From Christensenella intestinihominis (lineage in GTDB: Bacteria > Bacillota > Clostridia > Christensenellales > Christensenellaceae), in contig NZ_MAIQ01000001.1 of assembly GCF_001678845.1 (NCBI RefSeq), positions 23,146 to 87,145 of the forward strand: DNA of 64,000 bases. Direction: 5' to 3'. A model generated the notes under the pieces. It saw only the letters and a list, made by a program, of their open reading frames with translations. It had not been told where the DNA came from and searched no databases. Positions 53,570 through 63,719 of this stretch are shown here, in pieces. The stretch's first letter is position 1; the number at the start of each line of letters is the position of its first letter. The position numbers were made by a program, and so were the translations under genes.

Positions 53570-54772
53570 ATGAAAAATGTTCTGGTAATTAACGCGGGAA
53601 GCTCTTCCCTGAAATATCAGCTGATCGATATGGATAACGCGGATGTCATCGCAAAAGGCCTTGTTGAAAGAATTGGCATCGACGGCTCCGTCATTAAGCA
53701 TAAACCGGCAGGAAAAGACAAAGTGGAAATTGAAACGCCCATGAAGGATCACAACGACGCGATGAAACAGGTGATTGCGGCGCTTACCGATCCGGCTCAC
53801 GGTGTGGTTTCCGACCTTTCCGGCATCTGCGCGGTTGGCCACCGGATCGTCCATGGCGGAGAGAAATTCAGCGAATCCGTACTGATTACGGACGAAGTGA
53901 TGGAAGCGATCAAGGAAAATATTGAACTTGCCCCGCTCCATAATCCGGCGAACCTCATGGGAATTAACGCATGCCGCGCCCTGATGCCGGATGTGCCGAT
54001 GGTTGGCGTGTTTGATACGGCATTTCATGCAAATATGCCGAAAAAGGCATTCCTGTATGGGATTCCTTATGCGGCGTACACGGATTACAAAGTCAGGAGA
54101 TACGGCTTCCATGGAACATCCCATAAATATGTTTCACGGCGCGCGGCGGAAATGCTCGGAAAGGATATCAAGGACCTTAAGATCATTACCTGCCACCTTG
54201 GAAACGGCTCCTCCGTTGCTGCGGTTGACGGCGGGATTTCAGTGGATACATCCATGGGCTTCACGCCCCTTGAAGGCCTTGTGATGGGGACGCGTTCGGG
54301 AGACCTTGACGCGGCAATCGTTCCTTACCTTATGGATAAAATGAATATGGATGTAAACCAGGCGATCAATTACCTCAATAAGGAATCCGGCGTTTGGGGT
54401 ATCTCGGGCGTTTCCAGCGATTTCCGTGACCTTTGGGCGGAAGAAGCGAAGGGAAATGAGCGCGCAAAGCTCGCGCTTGACGTGTTCAACTACCGCCTGA
54501 AAAAGTTCATCGGTTCCTATGCGGCGGCAATGGGCGGTGTTGATGTTATTACCTTTGCAGGCGGCGTAGGTGAAAATGACTGGGATGTCCGTAAATGTGC
54601 CCTTGAAGGCCTCGAGTTTATGGGAGTAAAGCTGGATAAGGAGAAAAACGACGGACTGCGCGGGGAAGAAATGGATATTTCCGCCCCGGATTCCAAGGTG
54701 AAAATCCTGGTGGTGCCGACGGATGAGGAAATGACAATCGCGCAAGACACCTACGATATTTGCTGTAAGTGA
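53570..54772 (+). CDS. ackA: Acetate kinase
   Basis: The 400-residue enzyme makes acetate and ATP from acetyl phosphate. [45 protein letters not shown] and [10 protein letters not shown] are diagnostic. Length is normal. It follows pta by 21 nt. Confidence 0.98.
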   Translation: MKNVLVINAGSSSLKYQLIDMDNADVIAKGLVERIGIDGSVIKHKPAGKDKVEIETPMKDHNDAMKQVIAALTDPAHGVVSDLSGICAVGHRIVHGGEKFSESVLITDEVMEAIKENIELAPLHNPANLMGINACRALMPDVPMVGVFDTAFHANMPKKAFLYGIPYAAYTDYKVRRYGFHGTSHKYVSRRAAEMLGKDIKDLKIITCHLGNGSSVAAVDGGISVDTSMGFTPLEGLVMGTRSGDLDAAIVPYLMDKMNMDVNQAINYLNKESGVWGISGVSSDFRDLWAEEAKGNERAKLALDVFNYRLKKFIGSYAAAMGGVDVITFAGGVGENDWDVRKCALEGLEFMGVKLDKEKNDGLRGEEMDISAPDSKVKILVVPTDEEMTIAQDTYDICCK

Positions 54773-54807
54773 ATCCTGCGGCGCGAATTTCCTGCGAGAA
54801 AAAATAG

Positions 54808-54836
54808 TTGACAAGAGGGCTGCATAAAAATATAAT
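54808..54836 (+). promoter_or_regulatory. Consensus sigma-A promoter of yceD-rpmF
   Basis: TTGACA (54808-54813), 17 bp, TATAAT (54831-54836): a perfect match in both boxes and spacing. Confidence 0.92.
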
Positions 54837-54871
54837 GTAGTGGTACTCGTTTTCTTGCGTGGAGAAGAGCA

Positions 54872-55357
54872 ATGGTAGAGATTGACATTCGGGAAGCACT
54901 GAAAGAAGAAGGAAAGGTCTATACTTTCCACTATGAAGGAATTCCCGATTTGGGCGAAGATATAAGCTTCGCAAGGCCGCTCGTCCTCGATGCGGAATAC
55001 AGTGCGCTTGACCGGAAGGTTTCTGTGAAAGGGGCCTTTGGAACGGTTCTAAATACCGTTTGTGACCGGTGCCTTGATGATATGAAAACGGAAATTTCCT
55101 ATCGTTTTGACGAGTTGTTCTTTCGGGTCGGCACACAGGAGGAAGAGGAATACACTTATGAAGGCGATGTGTTATCGCTGGACAAGATGGTGTATGACGC
55201 AATTATTTTGAGTTTGCCGCACCAGCTGTTGTGCAAGGATGATTGCAAAGGAATTTGCCCGGTGTGCGGGCAAAATCTGAACGATGGTCCGTGCGGATGC
55301 AAACCGGAAGATACGGATGAGACAAATCCGTTTGCAAAATTAAAGGGATTGTTTTGA
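54872..55357 (+). CDS. yceD: DUF177 / YceD family protein
   Basis: The 161-residue protein belongs to the YceD family, linked to 23S rRNA accumulation and always near rpmF. It has the central VCDRCLDD and a C-terminal cluster of cysteines (CKDDCKGICPVCG...CGC) likely to bind zinc. GGAGAAG precedes the ATG. It is co-transcribed with rpmF 21 nt downstream. Confidence 0.92.
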   Translation: MVEIDIREALKEEGKVYTFHYEGIPDLGEDISFARPLVLDAEYSALDRKVSVKGAFGTVLNTVCDRCLDDMKTEISYRFDELFFRVGTQEEEEYTYEGDVLSLDKMVYDAIILSLPHQLLCKDDCKGICPVCGQNLNDGPCGCKPEDTDETNPFAKLKGLF

Positions 55358-55378
55358 CCTTAAGGGAGGTGTGTGAAA

Positions 55379-55567
55379 ATGGCAGTACCAAAGAATAGAA
55401 CGTCGAAGCAGCGTAAACATACGAGAAGAGCGCATTGGAAACTGACGGCCCCGGCTGTATCTCAGTGCCCCCAGTGCCACCAGCCAAAACTGGCTCACAG
55501 GGTTTGCCCGAACTGCGGTTATTATAATGGCAGGCTGGCGGTTGCTCCGAAAGAAGCAGCAAAATAA
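55379..55567 (+). CDS. rpmF: 50S ribosomal protein L32
   Basis: The 62-residue protein starts MAVPKNRTSKQRKHTRRAHW and keeps both CxxC pairs (CPQC, CPNC) of a zinc ribbon. ATG at 55379 lies 8 nt after AGGGAGG; the in-frame GTG two codons before is rejected. Confidence 0.98.
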   Translation: MAVPKNRTSKQRKHTRRAHWKLTAPAVSQCPQCHQPKLAHRVCPNCGYYNGRLAVAPKEAAK

Positions 55568-55574
55568 GAAATGC

Positions 55575-55605
55575 AAAAAGGTTTGCGTAAAGCAAACCTT
55601 TTTTT
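55575..55605 (+). terminator. Intrinsic terminator after rpmF
   Basis: A 12-bp perfect stem (55575-55586 with 55592-55603), 5-nt loop, ending in a T7 run. Confidence 0.92.
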
Positions 55606-55617
55606 GTTTTCCTCTCT

Positions 55618-55645
55618 TTGAAAAATATACATTTTCGTGTATACT
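55618..55645 (+). promoter_or_regulatory. Promoter of plsX
   Basis: TTGAAA (55618-55623), 16 bp, TATACT (55640-55645), both 5/6 matches. No FapR-type operator was recognised. Confidence 0.65.
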
Positions 55646-55679
55646 GTATCTATTGTACATCGTTGATAGGGGAAACAGC

Positions 55680-56690
55680 ATGAAAATTATTATTGACGCG
55701 ATGGGTGGCGATCATGCGCCGGAAGAACTGGTTGCCGGTGTATTGTCCGCGCTCGAAAAATTTAGCGACACCTCTTTTTTACTGACGGGGGACGAAGCCA
55801 AAATCAAAGCGCTGCTTAATGGGCAGGCCTACGACCGGGACAGGGTTGAAATCATCCATACGACCCAGGTCATTGAAATGGATGATTCGCCGGTGAAAGC
55901 CCTGAAAGAAAAAAAGGATTCCTCAATGGTGGTTGCCCTCAACCTTTTGGCAGAAAAGAAAGGCGATATGCTGATTTCGGCAGGCTGCACGGGCGCGCTT
56001 GTTGCGGGCTCCACGCTGATTGTAAAACGCCTTCCGGGAATTAAGCGCCCGGCGCTGGCACCCGTGCTCCCTTCACAGACGGGGGAAGTGCTTTTGATTG
56101 ACGGCGGCGCAAACGCCGATTGCAAGCCCCAGTATCTGCAGCAGTTTGGTGTGATGGGCAGCATCTATATGCAAAAAGTTTTTGGGCTCAATACGCCCCG
56201 GGTTGCACTCATTAATAATGGCGCGGAAGAGGAAAAGGGCAGTGAGCTGACCAAAAAAGCATACCAGCTTTTAAAGCAGGCGCCAATTAATTTCGTGGGA
56301 AACGCGGAAGGGCGCGAGCTTCTTTCCGGAGAATTCGACGTACTCGTGTGTGACGGCTTCACGGGAAATATTGTCCTTAAATTTTTGGAAGGCTGCGCCA
56401 AGACAATCCTCGGAATGCTGAAGGGCTATGTCAAAGAGAGCGGGAGCGCTAAATTCGGATATTTGTTTATGAAGGGCGCGTTCGGTAAACTCAAGCAAAA
56501 AATGGATTATAAGGAATATGGCGGCGCGCTTTTATTGGGATTGAACGGCGGCGTTATGAAGGCGCACGGCAGTTCGGACCGGGCTGCGATTTTTCATGCA
56601 ATCGCAGCGGCGCGTAAATTTATCGCCGGCGATGTGGTTGGCACAATCGGCCGGGAAATAGCAAAGTTGGCAGATGAAAATGAAGCATGA
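55680..56690 (+). CDS. plsX: Phosphate acyltransferase
   Basis: The 336-residue enzyme makes acyl phosphate from acyl-ACP for phospholipid synthesis, working with PlsY (encoded at 61310). IIIDAMGGDHAP, SAGCTGALVAG, NVGN-like NADSGANADCKP region (IDGGANADCKP) and VCDGFTGNIVLK are diagnostic. ATG at 55680 follows AGGGGA; the upstream open frame passes through the rpmF terminator and is not coding. Confidence 0.97.
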   Translation: MKIIIDAMGGDHAPEELVAGVLSALEKFSDTSFLLTGDEAKIKALLNGQAYDRDRVEIIHTTQVIEMDDSPVKALKEKKDSSMVVALNLLAEKKGDMLISAGCTGALVAGSTLIVKRLPGIKRPALAPVLPSQTGEVLLIDGGANADCKPQYLQQFGVMGSIYMQKVFGLNTPRVALINNGAEEEKGSELTKKAYQLLKQAPINFVGNAEGRELLSGEFDVLVCDGFTGNIVLKFLEGCAKTILGMLKGYVKESGSAKFGYLFMKGAFGKLKQKMDYKEYGGALLLGLNGGVMKAHGSSDRAAIFHAIAAARKFIAGDVVGTIGREIAKLADENEA

Positions 56691-57360
56691 AGGGCTTGAA
56701 AAAAGAATTGGGTATTCTTTTCATGACAGTCGGCTTTTGGAACGTGCGCTTACGCATCCTTCCTGCGGCAATGTGCCGAATTATGAACGGCTGGAATTTT
56801 TGGGCGACGCGGTGATTGAGCTTATAATCAGCGGCGATCTTTTCAAAAACTATCCGGATTCATCCGAAGGGGTGCTGACCCAGCGGCGTGCCGATATTGT
56901 CTGCTCGAAATCGCTCGCGCGCATTGCGCAGTCAATTGCGCTCGGGTCGTATATTTTCCTTGGAAAAGGCGAGGAGGAATCGGGCGGACGGGAAAAAACC
57001 TCTATTCTTGAAAATGTAATGGAGGCGCTGATGGGCGCCGTTTATGTGGACGGAGGCTTCGGGGAAGCCCAACGGGTGGTTCGCAATTTATTTGCAGATG
57101 CGATTGAAGGCGCGATGAACCGGAAAACCGATCACGATTATAAATCCCAGTTTCAGGAGCTTATTCAAAGGACGGTAAAGCAGGCAATTTCCTATCAGGT
57201 AACCCGCCAGGAGGGGCCGCCGCATAACACGGTGTTTCATGTACAGCTTTCCGTAGGCGGGAAGGCATTGAACGAGGGAATGGGAAATTCCAAAAAGGAA
57301 GCGGAACAAAACGCAGCTAAGTCCGCGATTGCGGATTTTGAAAAAATTTATAAGGAGTAA
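56674..57360 (+). CDS. rnc: Ribonuclease III
   Basis: The 228-residue double-strand RNase has the nuclease signature [10 protein letters not shown], the second acidic site [16 protein letters not shown] and a C-terminal double-stranded-RNA-binding domain ([10 protein letters not shown] ... [16 protein letters not shown]). It overlaps plsX by 17 nt; ATG at 56680 is an alternative start. The acyl carrier protein gene usually found between plsX and rnc is absent. Confidence 0.96.
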   Translation: MKMKHEGLEKRIGYSFHDSRLLERALTHPSCGNVPNYERLEFLGDAVIELIISGDLFKNYPDSSEGVLTQRRADIVCSKSLARIAQSIALGSYIFLGKGEEESGGREKTSILENVMEALMGAVYVDGGFGEAQRVVRNLFADAIEGAMNRKTDHDYKSQFQELIQRTVKQAISYQVTRQEGPPHNTVFHVQLSVGGKALNEGMGNSKKEAEQNAAKSAIADFEKIYKE

Positions 57361-57365
57361 ATGCG

Positions 57366-58604
57366 ATGTTTGAATTTGAGGAAGTAAAAAACACGGATCA
57401 GGAAATCTATGAATCCATGATGCGCGAACTCAATCGGCAGGAACATAATATTGAACTGATTGCTTCGGAGAACTTTGTGTCTCCCGCGGTGATGCAGGCG
57501 ATGGGTTCCCACCTGACCAACAAATATGCGGAAGGATATCCGGGAAAACGTTATTACGGCGGGTGCCAGTTTGTGGACGAAGTGGAGGAACTCGCACGGC
57601 AGCGCGCCAAGAAGCTGTTTGGCGCGGAGCATGCAAATGTCCAGCCCCATTCGGGCGCACAGGCAAATACCGCGGTTTATTTCGGCGTCCTCGAGCCGGG
57701 CGATACGATCCTCGGCATGAACCTTTCCCACGGCGGGCATTTGACGCATGGAAGCCCGGTGAACCTTTCCGGTAAGTATTTCAACATCGTACCTTACGGC
57801 GTAAGCGAAACGGATGAAAAAATTGATTATGAAAAGCTTTCGGACCTTGCGCTGGAGCATAAGCCGAAAATGATCGTTGCAGGGGCAAGCGCATATCCCC
57901 GCACGATTGATTTTGCAAAATTCAGGGAAATTGCGGATTCGGTAGGCGCATACCTCATGGTGGACATGGCGCACATTGCCGGGCTTGTGGCGGCGGGGCT
58001 GCATCCCAATCCGGTTCCGTATGCGCATTTTACCACGACAACAACGCATAAAACATTACGCGGCCCCCGCGGCGGCATGATTCTTTGTTCCGAGGAATAT
58101 GCAAAAATTGTTGATAAAGCGATCTTCCCGGGCACCCAGGGCGGCCCGCTTATGCATGTAATTGCGGCCAAGGCGGTTTCCTTTAAGGAGGCGCTTCAGC
58201 CGGAGTTTAAGGAATATCAGAAGCAAATTGTGAAGAATGCGGCGGCGCTTGCCAAGACGTTGATGGATAATGGCCTGCGGCTGGTTTCCGGGGGAACGGA
58301 TAACCATCTGATGCTTGTTGACGTAGGGGAAAAGGAAAAAACCGGCAAGGAGATTGAAGCGCTTCTTGATACGGTGAATATTACCGTCAACAAAAATACA
58401 ATTCCGTTTGAAACCTTAAGCCCGTTTGTTACAAGCGGTATCCGTATCGGAACACCTTCCGTGACAACGCGGGGAATGAAGGAAGAGGAAATGGAGACGA
58501 TCGGCAACCTGATTGCCGATATGATCCTGAACGGCGAATCTGCGTCGAATAAAGTGAAGAAGAGCGTTTCGGAGCTTTGTGAAGCGTTTCCGCTGTATAA
58601 ATAA
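57366..58604 (+). CDS. glyA: Serine hydroxymethyltransferase
   Basis: The 412-residue PLP enzyme interconverts serine and glycine with tetrahydrofolate. [20 protein letters not shown], the PLP Lys in [14 protein letters not shown] and [15 protein letters not shown] are diagnostic. ATG at 57366 lies 9 nt after AAGGAG. Confidence 0.98.
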   Translation: MFEFEEVKNTDQEIYESMMRELNRQEHNIELIASENFVSPAVMQAMGSHLTNKYAEGYPGKRYYGGCQFVDEVEELARQRAKKLFGAEHANVQPHSGAQANTAVYFGVLEPGDTILGMNLSHGGHLTHGSPVNLSGKYFNIVPYGVSETDEKIDYEKLSDLALEHKPKMIVAGASAYPRTIDFAKFREIADSVGAYLMVDMAHIAGLVAAGLHPNPVPYAHFTTTTTHKTLRGPRGGMILCSEEYAKIVDKAIFPGTQGGPLMHVIAAKAVSFKEALQPEFKEYQKQIVKNAAALAKTLMDNGLRLVSGGTDNHLMLVDVGEKEKTGKEIEALLDTVNITVNKNTIPFETLSPFVTSGIRIGTPSVTTRGMKEEEMETIGNLIADMILNGESASNKVKKSVSELCEAFPLYK

Positions 58605-58622
58605 GACAAGAAGATGTTTTGG

Positions 58623-58651
58623 ATCGGGCGGAAGGAATTCCGCCCGATTTT
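58623..58651 (+). terminator. Probable terminator/attenuator after glyA
   Basis: A 10-bp stem ATCGGGCGGA / TCCGCCCGAT (58623-58632 and 58639-58648) with a 6-nt loop is followed by only four T residues before the ribosome binding site of the next gene, so some read-through is likely. Confidence 0.6.
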
Positions 58652-58663
58652 GAGGAAGCATGA

Positions 58664-59962
58664 ATGGTTGTTAAACAGGTAGACCCCGGCAGCATCGCTG
58701 AGGAATGTGAAATTTCACCCGGCGATGTTTTGCTGTCGATCGACGGGCATGCGCTCCGCGATTATATCGATTATATCTATGAGCTTGCCGGTGATGAAAT
58801 ACTTCTTTCCATCCGGAAAAAGGATGGAACGCTTGAAGAAATCGAGATAGAAAAAGAGCCGTACGAGGAACTGGGGATTACCTTTGAAAACGACGGATTT
58901 GGCAGGAAAATAAGCTGCCGGAACAGATGCGTGTTTTGCTTTGTGGACCAGCTGCCGAAACATATGCGCCGAACCCTTTATGTGAAAGACGACGACTGGC
59001 GCATGTCCTTTTTAATGGGGAGTTATGTAACGCTTACCAATCTTTCGGAAGAAGAGGCAGAGCGTATTATCGAGCAAAAAATATCCCCCCTCTATGTTTC
59101 GGTACATGCATATGACGATGATTTGCGCAAATTGCTTTTCGGCAACGAGGATGCGGGAAAAACCTTTGAACTGATTCGCCGTTTTACGGAAAACGGTATT
59201 CGGATGCATACGCAAATCGTAATGTGCGAAGGCCTGAATGACGGAAGTGTCCTGCGCGAGACAATCGAAGAGCTTTACTGTCTTTACCCGGGCGTCCAGT
59301 CTGTTGCCGTTGTGCCGGCCGGACTTACGAAATACAGGGAAAAGCGTTATCCGCTTTCCGCAGTAAGCAAAGAAACCGCGAAAGAAGCTATTAATATAAT
59401 TGAAGCGTTCCAGAAACAATTTCTGGCCAGTAACGGTGAAACGCGTTTTGTGTTTGCTTCTGACGAAATGTACATCCGCGCCGGAATGGAGCTCCCGCCT
59501 TATGAGGCCTACGAGGATTTTGCGCAGATCGAAAACGGGGTCGGCCTTGTGGGAATGTTTCTCCATGAAGCAGACGAGGCGATTGAGGCCCTGTGGGATA
59601 AAAAACCGCGCTTCCAAAAAATCGGCTTTATAACGGGAGTAGATTTTTACCCGTTCCTGACGGGGCTTGCGGAACGGCTGGAACACGTTTTCGGAATGCA
59701 TGTGAATGTCCATTTGGTTGAAAACAGCTTCTTCGGCGAGACAATAACAGTTGCCGGGCTTTTGACCGGCGGAGACGTTATGGACCAGGTGAAGCGCGGG
59801 GAAGAAGAGGCCTTTTTCCTGAGCAGGAGCTGCTTCAAGGAAAATGAAAATGCAATGCTCGACGGCGCTACGCTGGAGGACCTCGAAAATGCTTTGGGAG
59901 TTCCCTGCTATAAGGCCAGCGGCGACGGATATGAATTGATACAAATGCTGCTCGAGGAATGA
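58664..59962 (+). CDS. PDZ / radical-SAM-like DUF512 protein
   Basis: The 432-residue protein has an N-terminal PDZ-like domain (about 1-65: VDPGSIAEECEISPGDVLLSI), a Cys motif CRNRCVFCFVDQLP (about 86-99) of the radical-SAM type, and a C-terminal DUF512 region with TGVDFYPFL and AGLLTGGDV. This family is conserved directly upstream of der in Clostridia; its role is not established. ATG at 58664 lies 7 nt after GAGGA. Confidence 0.9.
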   Translation: MVVKQVDPGSIAEECEISPGDVLLSIDGHALRDYIDYIYELAGDEILLSIRKKDGTLEEIEIEKEPYEELGITFENDGFGRKISCRNRCVFCFVDQLPKHMRRTLYVKDDDWRMSFLMGSYVTLTNLSEEEAERIIEQKISPLYVSVHAYDDDLRKLLFGNEDAGKTFELIRRFTENGIRMHTQIVMCEGLNDGSVLRETIEELYCLYPGVQSVAVVPAGLTKYREKRYPLSAVSKETAKEAINIIEAFQKQFLASNGETRFVFASDEMYIRAGMELPPYEAYEDFAQIENGVGLVGMFLHEADEAIEALWDKKPRFQKIGFITGVDFYPFLTGLAERLEHVFGMHVNVHLVENSFFGETITVAGLLTGGDVMDQVKRGEEEAFFLSRSCFKENENAMLDGATLEDLENALGVPCYKASGDGYELIQMLLEE

Positions 59963-59974
59963 GAGGAAAGATTT

Positions 59975-61306
59975 ATGGCAAAACCATTGGTTGCAATTGT
60001 GGGAAGACCGAATGTTGGGAAATCCACATTTTTCAACCGGATTACAGGAACCAAACTGGCAATCATCGAAGATACGCCCGGCGTCACGCGGGACCGCATT
60101 TATGCGGATGCGGAATGGCTTGGAAGGGAATTTACGCTTGTCGATACGGGCGGCGTGGACATGAACACGGAAGACGTCCTGCTGAAGCAGATGCGTATGC
60201 AGGTTGAGCTTGCCATCGAAGCAGCCCAACTGATTTTGTTTTTTGTGGACGGGAAAACGGGCATCACCTCGGAGGATTACGAGGTAGCGAAAATGCTTCG
60301 TAAGGCCGGAAAGCCTGTTATCGTCGTGGTTAATAAAACAGACAATAAGAACGATGAGCAGAACATCTATGATTTCTATGAGCTCGGCCTCGGTGAAGTA
60401 ATCGGCATTTCATCCTCGCAGGGCCTGGGCCTCGGCGATTTGCTAGACGTGGTGATCGGCGAACTGGGCGAATATGAGAACGACGGGGAAGAGGACGATA
60501 CCCTAAAAATTGCGTTGGTCGGGAAGCCGAATGTCGGCAAGTCATCCCTGACCAACAAAATCCTCGGATACGACCGTGTGATCGTAAGCGAAATCCCGGG
60601 AACAACCCGCGACGCGATCGATTCCGTATTTGAGCGCGACGGGCAGAAATATACGATTATCGATACGGCGGGAATGCGCAAAAAGGGGCGCATCGACGAC
60701 AAATCAATAGAACGGTACAGCGTAATACGTTCACTTGGGGCGGTACGCCGCGCGGACGTCGCGGTCGTTATGATCGACGCAACCGAAGGGATTACGGAAC
60801 AGGACGTCAAGGTGGCGGGATATGTTGACTCCGAGGGGAAGCCATGCGTGATTGCCGTCAATAAATGGGACGCAATTGAAAAGGACACCTACACCATCGA
60901 GGAATATAATAAAAAAATTGCCGCCGATTTGGCATTCATGCCTTATGCTCAACGTATTTATATTTCCGCACAGACGGGACTGCGCGTCGACAAGCTGTTT
61001 TCGATGCTGCATGCGGCGTATGAAAATAATATCCGCCGTATTCCGACAGGGGTGCTGAACGATTGCCTGCAAGACGCTATCACAGCGGCCGAACCGCCTT
61101 CTACGAACGGGCGGCGGCTGAAGATTTTCTACATGACGCAGGTGAGCGTCAAGCCGCCCACTTTTGTCCTGTTTGTCAACGAAACTGCGTTAATGCATTT
61201 CTCATACCAGCGTTATCTTGAAAATTATTTGCGCAAAACATTTGACTTTACGGGTACGCCGATTAAAATAATAGTAAGGCAGAAGAGCGATGAAAAGGGG
61301 GAATAA
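59975..61306 (+). CDS. der: Ribosome biogenesis GTPase Der (EngA)
   Basis: The 443-residue protein has two tandem GTPase domains (P-loops GRPNVGKS near residue 10 and GKPNVGKS near residue 184; NKTD and NKWD G4 motifs) and a KH-like C-terminal domain. It acts in 50S subunit assembly. Confidence 0.98.
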   Translation: MAKPLVAIVGRPNVGKSTFFNRITGTKLAIIEDTPGVTRDRIYADAEWLGREFTLVDTGGVDMNTEDVLLKQMRMQVELAIEAAQLILFFVDGKTGITSEDYEVAKMLRKAGKPVIVVVNKTDNKNDEQNIYDFYELGLGEVIGISSSQGLGLGDLLDVVIGELGEYENDGEEDDTLKIALVGKPNVGKSSLTNKILGYDRVIVSEIPGTTRDAIDSVFERDGQKYTIIDTAGMRKKGRIDDKSIERYSVIRSLGAVRRADVAVVMIDATEGITEQDVKVAGYVDSEGKPCVIAVNKWDAIEKDTYTIEEYNKKIAADLAFMPYAQRIYISAQTGLRVDKLFSMLHAAYENNIRRIPTGVLNDCLQDAITAAEPPSTNGRRLKIFYMTQVSVKPPTFVLFVNETALMHFSYQRYLENYLRKTFDFTGTPIKIIVRQKSDEKGE

Positions 61307-61309
61307 GGT

Positions 61310-61915
61310 ATGAACGAGGTTTTAATACTTGCTTTGTGCGCCATAATTGCATACCTTTTGGGGTCCGTTTCCTTTTCCTATATTTTCACGAAGAAGATCA
61401 GGCACGAGGATATCCGTAAGAAGGGCAGCGGAAACGCGGGGACGACAAATGTCCTGCGAAGCTATGGCTGGGGCATGGGGCTGCTTGTGTTTGCGGGCGA
61501 CGTATTGAAAGGCTTGATTGCGGCGTTGATTGGCCTGCACTTCGGCGGAGAGATCGGCCTTTGTATAGCGGGTGTGTTTGCAATCGTAGGACACAATTAT
61601 TCCTGTTTCCTGAATTTCAAGGGAGGAAAGGGAATTGCGGCAACGATTGGCGTGTTGCTCATCATGCAGACAATACCAACGCTGATTATTTTTACAATCG
61701 CAATTATCATTGTCATTTTAACGAAAATTATGAGCATTGGTTCCATTATAGGTCTGATCCTGAGCGCTGTCGCCGCCTTCATTGTAGCGCCGGGAGACCC
61801 TTACCACTATATTGCGGTGCTCGTGATTGCCATTTTGGGTATCTGGAGCCATCGCGAAAATATCGAACGTCTGGCACATGGGAACGAGCACAAGCTGAGT
61901 CTGTCCAAAAAGTAA
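61310..61915 (+). CDS. plsY: Glycerol-3-phosphate acyltransferase PlsY
   Basis: The 201-residue membrane enzyme transfers the acyl group from the PlsX product to glycerol 3-phosphate. It has the GSVSFSYIFTK opening, GSGNAGTTNVLRSYGW and GHNYSCFLNFKGGKGIAATIG, the three conserved loops. It starts 4 nt after der. Confidence 0.97.
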   Translation: MNEVLILALCAIIAYLLGSVSFSYIFTKKIRHEDIRKKGSGNAGTTNVLRSYGWGMGLLVFAGDVLKGLIAALIGLHFGGEIGLCIAGVFAIVGHNYSCFLNFKGGKGIAATIGVLLIMQTIPTLIIFTIAIIIVILTKIMSIGSIIGLILSAVAAFIVAPGDPYHYIAVLVIAILGIWSHRENIERLAHGNEHKLSLSKK

Positions 61916-61922
61916 AAAATAC

Positions 61923-61951
61923 TTGCATAAATGGCGCTGTTATGGTATTCT
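61923..61951 (+). promoter_or_regulatory. Promoter of rimP-nusA
   Basis: TTGCAT (61923-61928), 17 bp, TATTCT (61946-61951) with an extended TGG just before the -10. Confidence 0.6.
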
Positions 61952-61976
61952 TAAGTAGGTTAATAAATGCTTGACT

Positions 61977-62004
61977 AAAGAGTGGGAGTGAAAACCCACT
62001 CTTT
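61977..62004 (+). promoter_or_regulatory. Leader hairpin of rimP
   Basis: A 10-bp perfect stem AAAGAGTGGG / CCCACTCTTT (61977-61986 and 61995-62004) with an 8-nt loop lies in the rimP leader. A T-rich tract comes only about 14 nt later, so it is a poor terminator. Similar hairpins before rimP are common in Bacillota and may be regulatory. Confidence 0.55.
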
Positions 62005-62037
62005 CGCATTATGAATACTTTTTTATTGGGAGCTGTT

Positions 62038-62496
62038 ATGGCAAAAAATACACGTACTATAGTGGAAGAAATCGCCATGCCGATTGTTGAGGCGTTGGGT
62101 TTTCAGTATGTGGATACGGAATACGCAAAACAGGGGCAGGATTGGCTGCTTACGGTTTATATTGATAAAGACGGCGGCGTGCTGATTGACGACTGCGAAA
62201 CGGCAAGCCGTGCGATTGAAGCGGTTCTCGACGAAAAGGACCTTATTGCAGAGAGTTATATTTTATGCGTTTCCTCGCCGGGGCTTGACCGCCCGCTTAA
62301 AAACGAACGGGACTTTGCGCGGTGCATGGGCAGCGAGATAGATATAAAGCTCTATAAGCCGTTCCAGGGGAAAAAGGAATATACCGGTGTGCTGACGGCC
62401 TATACGCCTTCCAGCATCACGGTGGAAACCGATGAAAACGAGATTACTTTCGACTGCAAGGAAACTGCAAAAATTTCCCTGCATTTGGATTTTTGA
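62038..62496 (+). CDS. rimP: Ribosome maturation factor RimP
   Basis: The 152-residue protein acts in 30S maturation. GFQYVDTEYAKQG, VYIDKDGGVLIDDCETASR and SSPGLDRPLKNERDF are diagnostic. ATG at 62038 follows GGGAG; an in-frame ATG nine codons upstream has no ribosome binding site. Confidence 0.96.
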   Translation: MAKNTRTIVEEIAMPIVEALGFQYVDTEYAKQGQDWLLTVYIDKDGGVLIDDCETASRAIEAVLDEKDLIAESYILCVSSPGLDRPLKNERDFARCMGSEIDIKLYKPFQGKKEYTGVLTAYTPSSITVETDENEITFDCKETAKISLHLDF

Positions 62497-62510
62497 TAAG
62501 GAGATAGGGA

Positions 62511-63716
62511 ATGAATACGGAATTTATGGAAGCTTTATCGGATTTAGAGCATGATAAGGGAATAAAAAAAGATATTTTGCTGGAAGCAATCGAGACGGCT
62601 CTGATTTCAGCGTATAAACGCCATTTCGGGACGGACCAGAACGCACGTGTTGAAATTGACGGAGATACGGGTGAAATTAAAGTATTCGCCATTAAAAATG
62701 TGGTAAGCGAAGTGGAGGACGAAGAGACGGAAATTTCCGTGGAGGACGCGCGCGCAATCAATGAAAAATATGAAGCGGGCGACGTGCTGGAGACCGAGGT
62801 AACCCCGCGTGATTTCGGGCGTATTGCGGCACAGACGGCAAAGCAGGTTGTTGTGCAGCGAATCCGCGAGGCGGAACGCGGCATTATTTATGACCAGTAT
62901 TCGGAAAAGGAAAACGAAGTCCTGACCGCAATTGTCCATAGGATTGAACGCGGAAATGTTTATGTGGAACTCGGACGTGCGGAAGGGATTATCCCTGTGA
63001 GCGAGACGGTCTATTCCGAACAATATAACATCAACGACAGGCTGAAGGTTTATGTCCTTGAGGTAAAAAAGACGAATAAGGGACCGCAGATCATCGTATC
63101 CCGTACACACCCCGCGCTTATCAAGCGTTTGTTTGAAATTGAAGTGCCGGAAATCCGCCAGAATGTCGTACAGATCAAGAGCATTGCACGCGAAGCGGGC
63201 GGGCGCACCAAAATTGCCGTGTGGAGCGATGAAAAAGATGTCGATCCGGTAGGCGCGTGCGTCGGGCACAAGGGAACGCGTATTGAGAAGGTCGTGGAGG
63301 AACTTGGCGGCGAGAAAATAGATGTGGTTCCGTGGAGTTCGGACCCGATTGAATTTATTGCAAATGCCCTGCGGCCTGCAAAGGTTGTTATGGTTCAGAT
63401 CAATGAGGATGAAAAGGCGGCGAAAGTTATTGTTCCGGATTACCAGCTTTCGCTTGCAATCGGAAAAGAAGGGCAGAATGCACGTCTTGCCGCAAAGCTG
63501 ACCGGCTGGAAGATCGATATCAAGAGCCAGTCCCAGACGGAGCAGGAAGTCTTTGGCGAAGCATTTGCGAATGCGGATACCAGCTTTGATTCCATTGCGA
63601 ACGATTTCGATGCAATCGATCAGATAAATGAAGAAGAAGCGGTGGAAGAAGCAGAGGAGGATATGATCCTCGACCAGCTTGGGGAAGACGAACCCGGCAC
63701 GGAGGAAGAAAACTAA
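62511..63716 (+). CDS. nusA: Transcription termination/antitermination protein NusA
   Basis: The 401-residue protein has an N-terminal RNA-polymerase-binding domain, an S1 domain (about 130-200), and two KH domains (with [18 protein letters not shown] and [20 protein letters not shown]). The C-terminus is a short acidic tail ([11 protein letters not shown]...). AAGGAGAT precedes the ATG. Confidence 0.98.
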   Translation: MNTEFMEALSDLEHDKGIKKDILLEAIETALISAYKRHFGTDQNARVEIDGDTGEIKVFAIKNVVSEVEDEETEISVEDARAINEKYEAGDVLETEVTPRDFGRIAAQTAKQVVVQRIREAERGIIYDQYSEKENEVLTAIVHRIERGNVYVELGRAEGIIPVSETVYSEQYNINDRLKVYVLEVKKTNKGPQIIVSRTHPALIKRLFEIEVPEIRQNVVQIKSIAREAGGRTKIAVWSDEKDVDPVGACVGHKGTRIEKVVEELGGEKIDVVPWSSDPIEFIANALRPAKVVMVQINEDEKAAKVIVPDYQLSLAIGKEGQNARLAAKLTGWKIDIKSQSQTEQEVFGEAFANADTSFDSIANDFDAIDQINEEEAVEEAEEDMILDQLGEDEPGTEEEN

Positions 63717-63719
63717 AAT

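Noticed and set aside
59012-60229. Minus-strand open frame of 405 codons opposite the DUF512 gene and der
   Set aside because: It overlaps two genes with clear family motifs; no ribosome binding site or motif of its own.
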